The position numbers and the translations under genes are program-made. Below, in pieces: positions 51,359-60,527 of a stretch of DNA of 64,000 bases. Every line of letters begins with the position of its first letter. Position 1 is the first letter of the stretch. Origin of the DNA: Prevotellaceae bacterium (GTDB taxonomy: Bacteria; Bacteroidota; Bacteroidia; Bacteroidales; Paludibacteraceae); the NCBI GenBank assembly GCA_031271815.1, contig JAISVA010000035.1:1-64000 (forward strand), written 5' to 3'. The notes beneath the pieces are model-generated. The model was not told the origin of the DNA and did no database searches. It worked only from the letters and a program-made list of their open reading frames with translations.

Positions 51359-52390
51359 ATGAAACATTACATACAAAGCATCAGTTCAATCAGTCCGCAA
51401 CACACATTTGAAACGGACGAGTTTCTGTCGCAAGTAACGGACTATGCGGAAAACCCGGAATATCTCCCGGCAATCGAACCCAACTACAAGGATTACGTAA
51501 CCGATGCCGGTATGCGCCGCCGGATGAGCCGGATTGTAAAAATGGGCGTTGCCGCAGCACTGGATTGCCTGAAAAACTCGCCTGTAAAAAATCCGGATGC
51601 CATCATAACCGCCACCGGACTGGGCTGCCTGACGGATACTGAAAAGTTTCTGCACACCCTCGCAGCAAATGATGAGCAGTTACTTAATCCTACTTCGTTT
51701 ATTCAATCCACCTTCAACACAATCGGAGCGCAGATTGCACTGATTCTGAAAAATCACAATTACAACTTCACTTACGTGCATCGCGGCTTTTCGTTCGAAT
51801 CGGCGATATTGGACGCGATGATGCAGCTTGACGAGGGCGAAGCACAAAACGTACTGGCAGGCGCGGTGGACGAAATAACGCCGACCTCTTTCCGTGTAAT
51901 GAAGCGTATGGGTTTCTGGCGAAACGGCGCAAAAATGGGAGAAGGAGCCCAGTTTTTTATGCTCTCGTCCGCACCTTCCGAAAAAGACTTTGCAGTATTA
52001 AAAGCAGTTTCCGCATTTTTACTTCCTGAAAATCAACCGTATGCAAAAACTGAAATCAGGCTGTTTCTGGAGAAAAACAACACAATGCCGCAAGAAATTG
52101 ATTTGATTCTGCTCGGAAACAGCGGCGACGCGAAGCAGGATGCACCGTTTGAAATTCTGAAACAGGGATTTTTCGGCAAAACGCCTTCCGCTACCTTCAA
52201 ACAGTTGTGCGGGGAATATCAGACCGCCTCTTCGTTCGGTCTCTGGTGTGCCGCCAACATATTGAAAAGACAAGAAATACCGTCAGCCTTGCTTCCAAAC
52301 GGAAAACCGGAAAAAATGGAAAAGATTTTAATATACAATGTGTACCGGAATACGAATCATTCGTTGTTTTTACTGGAAAAAAAGGAATAG
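51359..52390 (+). CDS. chain-length-factor-like ketosynthase homologue without active cysteine
   Basis: A 343-aa protein with the outline of a ketosynthase (AIITATGLGCLTDTEKFLHTL, PTSFIQSTFNTIGAQIALIL, LAGAVDEITPTSFRVM). Where active enzymes have the Ala-Cys-Ser/Ser elbow it reads YVHRGFSFESAI (139-150), so no nucleophile is present, and the two active-site histidine motifs are not recognisable. Such inactive partners (chain length factors) pair with a KS and set product length in type II polyketide and aryl-polyene systems. A role with the upstream KS genes is inferred from position and strand. A terminator follows. Confidence 0.78.
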   Translation: MKHYIQSISSISPQHTFETDEFLSQVTDYAENPEYLPAIEPNYKDYVTDAGMRRRMSRIVKMGVAAALDCLKNSPVKNPDAIITATGLGCLTDTEKFLHTLAANDEQLLNPTSFIQSTFNTIGAQIALILKNHNYNFTYVHRGFSFESAILDAMMQLDEGEAQNVLAGAVDEITPTSFRVMKRMGFWRNGAKMGEGAQFFMLSSAPSEKDFAVLKAVSAFLLPENQPYAKTEIRLFLEKNNTMPQEIDLILLGNSGDAKQDAPFEILKQGFFGKTPSATFKQLCGEYQTASSFGLWCAANILKRQEIPSALLPNGKPEKMEKILIYNVYRNTNHSLFLLEKKE

Positions 52391-52412
52391 CGAGCACGAT
52401 TCATTCCTCATT

Positions 52413-52442
52413 GAGCCGCAATTGCCCGACGGCGCTTTTTTT
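52413..52442 (+). terminator. rho-independent terminator after the ketosynthase cassette
   Basis: GAGCCG (52413-52418) pairs with CGGCGC (52430-52435, one mismatch), followed by seven T residues. Confidence 0.6.
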
Positions 52443-52525
52443 CCTTAATCCGTATTACAGGTAACATTTTGATGCAGTCGCCCTGATTTTTCAATGCAAG
52501 CACATATTAACTCATTTTTATTGTG

Positions 52526-52533
52526 TATCTTTG
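52526..52533 (+). promoter_or_regulatory. -7 promoter element for lon
   Basis: TATCTTTG matches TAnnTTTG, 28 bases before the lon ATG. No heat-shock-type element was recognised and no -33 match lies at standard spacing. Confidence 0.5.
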
Positions 52534-52561
52534 CACGTTTTTCGAATAAACATATTGTGAT

Positions 52562-55000
52562 ATGACGACAGTAATAGAAGAGGTATTTTTAAACGAGGAT
52601 ACGGAAGATGAGGTAACGGATTTTATTCCGTTGATAACCGATGGCGACGATAAATTTGAGTTTAAAAAGGGAGAAAACGAAAATATAGTCATTTTGGCGC
52701 TAAGAAATATGGTGATGTTTCCCGGAGTGATTATGCCGGTTTCGTTAGGGCGTAAAAAATCGTTGGTATCGGTAAAAGATGCGTATAAAAAGAAGGCGTT
52801 AATCGCTGTTTTTACCCAAAAGGAGTCGAACGAAGAAAATCCGAAAATCAACGATTTATACCATACCGGGACGGTTGCGCAGGTAATCAAGATTCTGGAA
52901 ATGCCCGACGGATCCACTTCCGCCATATTACAGGGAAAGAAACGCATTTTTCTGAACGAGATAGTGACGGAAGAGCCGTTTATGCGCGGTTCCGTCAAAG
53001 TATTGGAGGATATAAATCCGCCAGCCAGGGATAAAAAAGAGTTTAGCGCGTTGCTCGAAACGCTGAAAGATGCGACAATCAAGATAATCCGCAGTTCGGG
53101 TTTAATGCCGATGGAGGCAACTTTTGCGGTAAAAAATATCGAAAGCGCCAATTCGCTGATCAATTTTATTTGCGCTAACTTCAATTTCAAACTGACAGAT
53201 AAACAGGCGCTGCTCGAAACCGATGAGGTGAAAGAGCGCGGCTATACGCTGCTCGGATTGCTGAATAAAGAATTGCAAATGGTGGAGCTCAAGCTCGCCA
53301 TTCAATCCAAAACACAAGAGGGAATCGAGCAGCAGCAGCGCGAATATTACCTGCACCAGCAAATTAAGGCAATTCAAGATGAGTTGGGCGACTCGCAAAT
53401 GCAAGATGTTCAGACGCTGAAAGAAAAAGCAGCTCATAAGAAATGGAACCCTGAAATAAAGGAAATTTTTGAAAAAGAGCTGGATAAATTAGAGCGAATT
53501 TCAATACACTCGTCCGATTACGGTGTGCAAATCAACTACCTGGAAACAATCATCGGTTTGCCGTGGGGTGTTTATTCAAAGGATAATTTCAATTTAAGAA
53601 ATGCTCAAAAATTGTTGAATAAGGACCATTTCGGATTAGAAAAGGTAAAAGAGCGAATTATTGAGCATTTGGCGGTATTGAAGCTGAAAAATGATATGAA
53701 GTCGCCAATTATTTGCCTGTACGGACCTCCCGGCGTAGGGAAAACCTCACTCGGTAAATCGGTTGCCGAAGCATTAAGACGAAAATATGTGCGCATCTCA
53801 TTGGGTGGTTTGCACGACGAGGCGGAAATTCGCGGGCACCGCCGCACTTACATCGGTGCAATGCCTGGACGTATTATTCAAAGCCTTCAAAAAGCCGGCA
53901 CTTCCAATCCCGTATTCATTTTGGACGAAATAGATAAAGTCAACACCGATTTCAAAGGAGACCCTGCATCAGCCTTGCTTGAAGTGCTTGATCCTGAGCA
54001 AAACAATACGTTTCACGATAACTTCTTAGACATCGATTACGACCTGTCGCGCGTGATGTTTATTGCTACCGCCAATAATTTGGCAACCATTTCCCAGCCG
54101 TTGCTTGACCGTATGGAGTTAATCGACGTAAGTGGTTATATTTTGGAAGAAAAGGTAGAAATTGCCATCCGCCATTTAATTCCGAAAGAATTGGAAAATC
54201 ACGGCATCGTGAAAGAACAAATCAAGCTGCCGAAAGAGACCATTATAAAAATCATCGACGCTTATACGCGTGAATCCGGTGTGCGCGAATTGGACAAGCA
54301 AATCACGAAAATAATGCGTAAAGTGGCTCGGAAAATCGCGATGAAAGAAAATTTCGATGCGGTAATCAATCCCGGACAGTTGAAAGAATATCTCGGAGCA
54401 GAACGCTATTCGAGGGATAAATACCAGGGAAATGAGTATGCAGGCGTTGTTACCGGATTGGCTTGGACGGCTGCCGGAGGCGATATTCTTTTTGTGGAAA
54501 CGAGTCTTAGCAAGGCAAAAACGCCGAAGCTGACCTTGACCGGAAATTTGGGTGATGTGATGAAAGAGTCAGCCGTTTTGGCATTGGAATATTTAAGGTC
54601 GCACGCTTCGCATTGGAATATTCCCGAAAGTATGTTTGAAGAGTACAGCGTACATGTTCACGTTCCGGAAGGAGCCATTCCGAAAGACGGACCTTCGGCA
54701 GGTATCACGATGGTTACTTCGCTTGCATCGGCATTTACAAAACGTAAAGTAAGAGCGAATTTGGCAATGACCGGTGAAATGACCTTGCGGGGAAAAGTGC
54801 TTCCGGTGGGCGGCATCAAAGAAAAAATCCTTGCAGCTAAAAGAGCCGGCATAAAGGACGTTATCCTGTGCAGTGAAAATAAAAAAGACATTGACGAGAT
54901 AAAAGATTCCTACGTGAAAGGACTTAAATTCCATTACGTGGATGATATTAAAGAAGTACTGGATTTTGCGTTATTGCGGGAGAAAGTTATTGAAAATTGA
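52562..55000 (+). CDS. lon: ATP-dependent protease Lon
   Basis: An 812-aa AAA+ serine protease degrading misfolded and regulatory proteins. The N-terminal substrate-binding LON domain (about 40-240) begins with [20 protein letters not shown]. The central coiled coil is followed by the AAA+ module, with Walker [10 protein letters not shown] and Walker [12 protein letters not shown]. The protease domain at the end carries the Ser-Lys dyad in DGPSAGITM and [14 protein letters not shown]. Length and order are standard. It is followed after 13 bases by the DUF3109 gene and then an M16 peptidase, so the three probably form an operon. Confidence 0.97.
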   Translation: MTTVIEEVFLNEDTEDEVTDFIPLITDGDDKFEFKKGENENIVILALRNMVMFPGVIMPVSLGRKKSLVSVKDAYKKKALIAVFTQKESNEENPKINDLYHTGTVAQVIKILEMPDGSTSAILQGKKRIFLNEIVTEEPFMRGSVKVLEDINPPARDKKEFSALLETLKDATIKIIRSSGLMPMEATFAVKNIESANSLINFICANFNFKLTDKQALLETDEVKERGYTLLGLLNKELQMVELKLAIQSKTQEGIEQQQREYYLHQQIKAIQDELGDSQMQDVQTLKEKAAHKKWNPEIKEIFEKELDKLERISIHSSDYGVQINYLETIIGLPWGVYSKDNFNLRNAQKLLNKDHFGLEKVKERIIEHLAVLKLKNDMKSPIICLYGPPGVGKTSLGKSVAEALRRKYVRISLGGLHDEAEIRGHRRTYIGAMPGRIIQSLQKAGTSNPVFILDEIDKVNTDFKGDPASALLEVLDPEQNNTFHDNFLDIDYDLSRVMFIATANNLATISQPLLDRMELIDVSGYILEEKVEIAIRHLIPKELENHGIVKEQIKLPKETIIKIIDAYTRESGVRELDKQITKIMRKVARKIAMKENFDAVINPGQLKEYLGAERYSRDKYQGNEYAGVVTGLAWTAAGGDILFVETSLSKAKTPKLTLTGNLGDVMKESAVLALEYLRSHASHWNIPESMFEEYSVHVHVPEGAIPKDGPSAGITMVTSLASAFTKRKVRANLAMTGEMTLRGKVLPVGGIKEKILAAKRAGIKDVILCSENKKDIDEIKDSYVKGLKFHYVDDIKEVLDFALLREKVIEN

Positions 55001-55013
55001 AAGTTAGCGGTTT

Positions 55014-55607
55014 ATGTTGCAAATAGACGATACAATTGTCAGTTTAGACGTAATTGAAAAGCGATTTCTATGTCATCTTCCGGCATGCCGGGGCGAGTGT
55101 TGCGTGGAAGGAGAGTCAGGCGCGCCGTTAGAAGAAGAGGAAATCGCTCTTTTAGAGGAGGCGCTTCCTGTTGTCTGGGATGATTTATCCGATGCTTCAA
55201 AAGAGGTGATCAAGCAACAAGGCGTTTCGTATGTCGATGAAGACGGCGATTTTGTTACCTCCATCGTTAATGGCTGTGAGTGTGTTTTTACCTGTTTTGA
55301 TGAAAGCGGCGCTTGTAAATGTGCCATAGAAAAAGCATACAAAGCAGGTAAGATTGATTTCTACAAACCGATTTCCTGCCATTTATACCCCATTCGCCTG
55401 GAAAAATACAGGAATTTTACGGCTGTAAATTATCATAAGTGGAGCATTTGTCACGCCGCTTGGGAATTAGGTAAAAAAACAGGTATGCCGGTTTACCGGT
55501 TTCTGAAAGAGCCGCTCATTCGCCGTTTCGGGAAGGAATGGTATGATCAGCTGGAAACGGCAGCGGAAGAACTTTTGAAGAGTGATGAGCTATTGAGTGA
55601 TAAGTGA
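55014..55607 (+). CDS. DUF3109 family cysteine-rich protein
   Basis: A 197-aa cytosolic protein of the DUF3109 family, typical of Bacteroidota. It contains nine or more cysteines in patterns of a metal or Fe-S site: CHLPACRGECC (20-30), NGCECVFTCFDESGACKC and KPISCHLYP, then SICHAAW. These recall the YkgJ zinc/iron-chelate family. Biochemical function is unknown. The gene lies between lon and an M16 peptidase and shares a TGATG overlap with the latter. Its C-terminal codons are made of the GTGAT-type repeat string. Confidence 0.85.
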   Translation: MLQIDDTIVSLDVIEKRFLCHLPACRGECCVEGESGAPLEEEEIALLEEALPVVWDDLSDASKEVIKQQGVSYVDEDGDFVTSIVNGCECVFTCFDESGACKCAIEKAYKAGKIDFYKPISCHLYPIRLEKYRNFTAVNYHKWSICHAAWELGKKTGMPVYRFLKEPLIRRFGKEWYDQLETAAEELLKSDELLSDK

Positions 55608-56830
55608 TGGGGGAAATAGAAAGTTATACGCTGAAAAACGGAATCCGCATAGTCCATAAGCCGGATCATTCGCCGGTTTCTTATTGCGGCATTGCTATTA
55701 ATGCAGGTACGCGTGATGAGGAAGAATGTGAATCGGGAATGGCGCATTTCGTTGAACATTTGCTTTTTAAAGGGACAACCAGGCGGAAGGCGTGGCACAT
55801 TCTGAACCGTTTGGAAGATGTCGGCGGAGAATTAAATGCTTACACGACCAAGGAAGAAACATTTGTGTATGCCACAGTTCTATCTCCTGATTTTGAGCGA
55901 GCGATGGAGCTGTGTGCCGATGTGGTGTTTCATTCTACTTTCCCGCAAAATGAAATCGACAAGGAAGTTGATGTGATTATTGACGAAATTAACTCTTACA
56001 ACGATTCGCCGTCCGAATTGATATTTGATGATTTTGAAAATATACTGTTCGAAAATTATTCGATCGGGAGAAATATTTTGGGCGACATAGAGCGTTTGCA
56101 AACCTATACTACACAGAATGCATTAGATTTTGTCCATCGAAACTATTGTACCGACCAAATCGTCTTTTTTTCGTTGAGTGATGTTTCATTCAAAAAAATT
56201 AAACGGTGGGCGGAAAAATACCTGGGAGAGGTTCCCGAACGTCTTTTGCAGACCAAACGTACGGTACCGGAAATTTACATTCCTCAACAGAAAACAGTAA
56301 AAAAAGATACACACCAAGCCCATGTTATGTTGGGAAATCGGGCATACAGTTTGCCGGATGAAAAACGCTTGACACTTCATTTACTGAATAACCTGCTGGG
56401 CGGTCCGGGTATGAATAGCCGGCTGAATTTGGCGCTGCGCGAACGTAACGGATTGGCTTACAACGTAGAATCTTCCTACACTTCTTATTCCGATACCGGC
56501 TTGCTTTCTATTTATTTTGGAACCGATAGCAAGAATGAAGATAAATGCCGCAATTTGGTTTTTGCAGAATTGAAAAAGCTTCGAAATCAAAAGCTTACGC
56601 CTGTGCAGCTTACAAAAGCCAAGAAACAGCTGTTAGGACAATCGGCTATTTCCCAAGAGAATAAAGAGAGTTTGAGTTTGAGCCTGGGAAAAAGTTTCCT
56701 CTATTTCAATCGATTTGAATCGTTGCCGGAAGTACATAAGCGCATAGAAGCAATTACCGCGGAACAGTTGCAGGAAGTTGCTAATGAAATATTAGATGAA
56801 CGCAGGATTTCCGTTTTGTCATTTCGATGA
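55607..56830 (+). CDS. M16 family zinc metallopeptidase
   Basis: A 407-aa insulinase/processing-peptidase-type enzyme. The inverted zinc motif is H47-F-V-E50-H51, with the third ligand E127 (VIIDEINSY) at the canonical distance of about 76 residues. The second half (about 210-400) is the inactive M16 C-terminal domain with LRERNGLAYNVESSYTSYSDTG. No signal peptide is seen, so a cytosolic location is likely. The start is the ATG in the TGATG overlap; a GTG 3 bases earlier is possible. The gene is convergent with the RecB-like gene after only 17 bases. Confidence 0.93.
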   Translation: MGEIESYTLKNGIRIVHKPDHSPVSYCGIAINAGTRDEEECESGMAHFVEHLLFKGTTRRKAWHILNRLEDVGGELNAYTTKEETFVYATVLSPDFERAMELCADVVFHSTFPQNEIDKEVDVIIDEINSYNDSPSELIFDDFENILFENYSIGRNILGDIERLQTYTTQNALDFVHRNYCTDQIVFFSLSDVSFKKIKRWAEKYLGEVPERLLQTKRTVPEIYIPQQKTVKKDTHQAHVMLGNRAYSLPDEKRLTLHLLNNLLGGPGMNSRLNLALRERNGLAYNVESSYTSYSDTGLLSIYFGTDSKNEDKCRNLVFAELKKLRNQKLTPVQLTKAKKQLLGQSAISQENKESLSLSLGKSFLYFNRFESLPEVHKRIEAITAEQLQEVANEILDERRISVLSFR

Positions 56831-56847
56831 TGCGGCAATCTGTTATG

Positions 56848-59800
56848 TTATCGAACCGGATCTATTCTGCCTGCTTCTACATACCAAAGATATCCGTCCA
56901 CGTTTGAGTATCCCATTTCCCGCAAAAGAGACACATATTCTTTGACTTGCAAGGTATGCAGCTTTCGCTCTTTTCCGAATTTAAAATCGACGACCGTCAT
57001 TTTATCGTTGTCCTGAATTACCCGGTCGGGACGCTTGTTTTGCAAACTGCCCGTTTCATCCCGGTAAATAACCGTGCATTCGTTGAATAGTTTTACACCC
57101 GGGCGAAACCATTCTGCCACTTCGGGTAGTTGTATGGCGTCGGTGAGGTAGGTAATCAAGCCTTCTTTTTCCGCATCGCTGTGAATCAATCCTTCAAAAA
57201 ACAGGCGGTCAACGGCTTCCGGAATATCTTCCGTTGTGTGAATGTTGGAGAAAAGATAGTGCAGCAGTTTTCCGCGATTGATGTAGGGATTGGTGTCGCT
57301 GCTTTCCGGATGTTCTTTTTCCCCGATAAAATCCTTCGAGCGGTTAGATTGTTTGAAGGCAGCCTTTTGCGTATGCGAAAAATAGGGAAAACTCAGCACT
57401 GCCGGTTTTTGATTCAGCCTATTGGAAGATGTTCTTTTCTTTTCCTTTTGAGAACACAGGGAACCGGAGGAATACTGTCTTGTTCCGGCATTCCAGTGTT
57501 TATATAATTCTTCGTTTTGAGGCGATTCAAATATATTAATCAGTAATTCGGAAATATTGGCAGGAACCGGCGAATCGTTTTTTCCATTCTTTTTTTCCTG
57601 ACCTTCCGGGTTTTTATCCTTCCCGATTAGAATCAGGTTTTTCTCTGCCCGTGTAAGGGCAACATACAGCAGGTTGAGATTATCCACCCATAATTGCGCC
57701 GTTTCATCGGCAAATTCTTCGTTAAAAATTGAGTTCTGCATCTCTTTCCCATATTTGACGGGAAAAAGAGGAAGTTCGTGAAACGGTTTCGTTTCGGAGT
57801 TGCACCAGAGCAACGGGTTCAATCCAGCCTCGTGTGTGAGTGTCCAGTCGCAAAACGGAATAATAACCGTGTGAAATTCCAACCCTTTGGATTTATGGAT
57901 GGACATAATGCGCATTCCTTCGATTTCGCTGCTGAATGGAATGGTTTTATTTTTCAGCGTTTCGTCCCAATAGTTCAAAAAGGCGTTGAGATCTGCCGAT
58001 TTTTGGGTTAAAAAATCGGTTACTCCATCCAGGAAAGAATACAGATAGCTTTCCTGGTCTTTCAGTTTGTGAAGTTCCAGGAGTTGGTACAACTCCTCAA
58101 TCAGTTCGTATAAAGGAAGTAAAGAGGCATGTTGCAATTTTTCTTCCAATGATTTTATCTCCCCGGAGCGGGTCAAATGAATATCTGTTACCAGATCGTC
58201 AATGTTCTTACACATAATTTCCGTTTGATAGGAAAGCAGCAGTTGTGTCTTGTACACTGGATTCGCCGGCTCCGAGATATAGCGTAGCGCCTCAATCAGG
58301 ATGTGTATGCAGAGCGATGCCTGTAACTGATACGCCTGGTCGGAAATCACATCGTAATTGTACGGCTTTTCCGGATGTTCCTTCTGATAGTTCGCCAGAT
58401 ATTCGGCAATCATCGGAATTGTTTTGTTTTTCCGGATCAAAATTGTGATCTCCTCGGCGGCAACTCCCTTCTCCTGCAACTCTTCGATGTTTTCGATGAG
58501 CTTTTCCAACGTGGCGGTATTATAGGCTTCGCTGTCGGGTTCGTAGAGAAAGTCGGCTTTGACGTATCCTTCGCGCTGCTTTTTGGAACATTTTTGCGCA
58601 ACGTCTGCGTATGCCTGCTGCATATCGCTATTGCCTTTTTCTCTATCCGGTTGAAAAAGCGGCACGGCGGCTTTGAAAATATGGTTATTGAAATTGACAA
58701 TCTCATATTCGCTTCGCCAGTTGGTATCCAGCGATATTTCTTCCGTGTTTATGTTCGAAAGTTCATTTTTCAGCTTTCCGAGTATCCGCCAATCACCGTT
58801 TCGCCAGCGGTAAATGGATTGTTTCTGGTCGCCTACAATCAGGCTATCGGCATTTTGCGCCAGCCCTTCAAACAGCAATGGTTTGAAATTTTCCCATTGT
58901 ATGCGGCTTGTATCCTGAAACTCGTCGATCATGATGTGTTGCAGCGAGGCTCCGATTTTTTCGTAAACGAACGGAGCATCGTTACCGTCAATCAGTTCTT
59001 GCAGCAGGTTGGGCGTGTCGGCAAGCATAAAACGGTTATTTTCCGAGTTTAATTCGCGCACCGTATCCGCAATGTCATACAGTAATCCGATGTTATTGAT
59101 ATGACGGAGAATCAGGTTACAGGTATTCACCTCCTGCACGTTCTTCCGGCGTATTTCTTCCGTTTCGTGCAAAATCGGCATCAGCGCGCTTTCGGCCAAT
59201 GAGGTAATCTCATCTTTTCGCGGAGATTTTTTAGTTGCCCAGTTTTCCGGACTTTCGAAGCATTTTTCCACATATGAATTTGGTCCTTTTTGTATTTCCT
59301 TTTGGTCAATGATCCGGTCAAAATAGGCTCCTGCACCTTTTGCTCCGTAGGCGAAATCTTCTGTTTTTATCGAATATTTTTCCGTTTCCGTCCGGAAAGC
59401 AAGAGCTACGCGAACAACTTCCCCTGTTTTTTCCTCCTTCAAACCGGATAGGCGTTTCCGGAAATTTTTCAGAAATTTTTTATCCTGTAATACGAATTTC
59501 AGCTCTTTTTCCTTGTTTTTAAAATCCTCCCGGAAAATGTTTTCTCCAAAACTTTCAAGCTCTTTATTCAACTTCCAGTTATTTCCCTCCGAAACTTTTT
59601 CGTCGATATAATCACTGATCCATTGCAGCAGGTCGCTATCTTCTTTTATTTTTCCGAAGATAATCCTTATTGCCTCGCTTAAAACGGAATTGGCGTTTAA
59701 TTCGATGTTCATATACGCTCCCAGCCCGAGCTCTTTTGCCAAATTCCGCAGGATGGATTGAAAAAAACGGTCGATGGTCTCGATATGAAACCGGCTATAA

Positions 59801-60129
59801 TCGTGCAGCAGCAAATTAAGTGATTCCTGCGCTTGCTTCCTGATTTTATGAACATTCCAATCCGGATCCTTTTCTGTCAGTTCCGCTAAAATAGTTTCCA
59901 GATAGATTTTCGATTCGTCCAATCCTTTGGCAATTCCGAATAATTCCGTCAGGATGCGGCTCTTCATTTCGGCGGTTGCCTTATTGGTAAACGTAACGGC
60001 AAGGATATGGATGTAGGATGCCGGATTTTCAATAACCAATTTAAGGTATTCGACCGCCAGCCGGAATGTTTTTCCCGAACCGGCAGAGGCTTTGTATATT
60101 TTGAGGGTTGCTTGGTGAGTCATCGGCAT
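56848..60129 (-). CDS. UvrD/RecB-like helicase-nuclease (AddA-type)
   Basis: A 1093-aa superfamily 1 helicase with a C-terminal nuclease. Walker A is ASAGSGKTFRLA (14-25), and motif II lies in MIDEFQDTSRIQWENF. Motif IV-VI segments follow (DTNWRSEYEIVNFNN, MRIMSIHKSKGLEFHTVIIP, LLYVALTRAEKNL). The last 110 residues hold a PD-(D/E)XK nuclease core with TVVDFKFGKERKLH. This is the RecB/AddA layout of the end-resection complex that starts double-strand-break repair. The partner nuclease (AddB-type), often adjacent in Bacteroidota, is not seen on the left; a lone gene is the only thing shown here. Confidence 0.92.
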   Translation of the reverse strand: MPMTHQATLKIYKASAGSGKTFRLAVEYLKLVIENPASYIHILAVTFTNKATAEMKSRILTELFGIAKGLDESKIYLETILAELTEKDPDWNVHKIRKQAQESLNLLLHDYSRFHIETIDRFFQSILRNLAKELGLGAYMNIELNANSVLSEAIRIIFGKIKEDSDLLQWISDYIDEKVSEGNNWKLNKELESFGENIFREDFKNKEKELKFVLQDKKFLKNFRKRLSGLKEEKTGEVVRVALAFRTETEKYSIKTEDFAYGAKGAGAYFDRIIDQKEIQKGPNSYVEKCFESPENWATKKSPRKDEITSLAESALMPILHETEEIRRKNVQEVNTCNLILRHINNIGLLYDIADTVRELNSENNRFMLADTPNLLQELIDGNDAPFVYEKIGASLQHIMIDEFQDTSRIQWENFKPLLFEGLAQNADSLIVGDQKQSIYRWRNGDWRILGKLKNELSNINTEEISLDTNWRSEYEIVNFNNHIFKAAVPLFQPDREKGNSDMQQAYADVAQKCSKKQREGYVKADFLYEPDSEAYNTATLEKLIENIEELQEKGVAAEEITILIRKNKTIPMIAEYLANYQKEHPEKPYNYDVISDQAYQLQASLCIHILIEALRYISEPANPVYKTQLLLSYQTEIMCKNIDDLVTDIHLTRSGEIKSLEEKLQHASLLPLYELIEELYQLLELHKLKDQESYLYSFLDGVTDFLTQKSADLNAFLNYWDETLKNKTIPFSSEIEGMRIMSIHKSKGLEFHTVIIPFCDWTLTHEAGLNPLLWCNSETKPFHELPLFPVKYGKEMQNSIFNEEFADETAQLWVDNLNLLYVALTRAEKNLILIGKDKNPEGQEKKNGKNDSPVPANISELLINIFESPQNEELYKHWNAGTRQYSSGSLCSQKEKKRTSSNRLNQKPAVLSFPYFSHTQKAAFKQSNRSKDFIGEKEHPESSDTNPYINRGKLLHYLFSNIHTTEDIPEAVDRLFFEGLIHSDAEKEGLITYLTDAIQLPEVAEWFRPGVKLFNECTVIYRDETGSLQNKRPDRVIQDNDKMTVVDFKFGKERKLHTLQVKEYVSLLREMGYSNVDGYLWYVEAGRIDPVR

Positions 60130-60527
60130 TTCCTGTTTGGATTATAAAAATTCGGTTCAGTTACCAACATTCCGTCCCACCAGGACAGAGAAAAATGGCT
60201 TTTGCGAGTGTGGCAACGAGAAAAGAAAGATGCTCGTAAAATTAATATTTTTTGCATAGATTTCCGATTTTCCATGCAAAAAACGCTGCCTCTCTTCTGA
60301 TTGCTGTCTTCCTGGTGTTATTGACGAGAGCAGTCTAAAAAAACTTATCCGCAAATTACACGAATTAACACGAAATAAAGTTAAATCATGCGTAGTTTCG
60401 CAAATTAAATAATTCGTAGTAATTCGTGTATTTTTACATTAGTGGTAATAATGCGGATAAGTGTAAAAAATAATAAACGCAACGAAAATAAAAAAACTAA
60501 ACTTTATGTTTAAAATTCATCTAAACC
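60130..60527. other. 398-base gap with two inverted repeats
   Basis: No gene is supported. TTTTTTGCAT (60248-60257) pairs with ATGCAAAAAA (60284-60293), and a larger inverted repeat covers 60343-60462. A 65-codon minus-strand frame across the left part (60157-60354) has no family features. Confidence 0.6.
60343..60462. repeat. inverted repeat with CTTATCCGC ends
   Basis: ACTTATCCGC (60343-60352) and GCGGATAAGT (60453-60462) are perfect terminal repeats. Inside, TTACACGAATTA and AATTCGTGTA are further inverted pieces. The right end includes TTAGTGGTAATAATGCGGAT, a copy of the motif also seen at 15961 and in both arms of 19593-19947. Confidence 0.75.

Noticed and set aside
58375..59052. 225-codon plus-strand frame
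   Set aside because: Antisense to the RecB-like gene; no recognisable domain.
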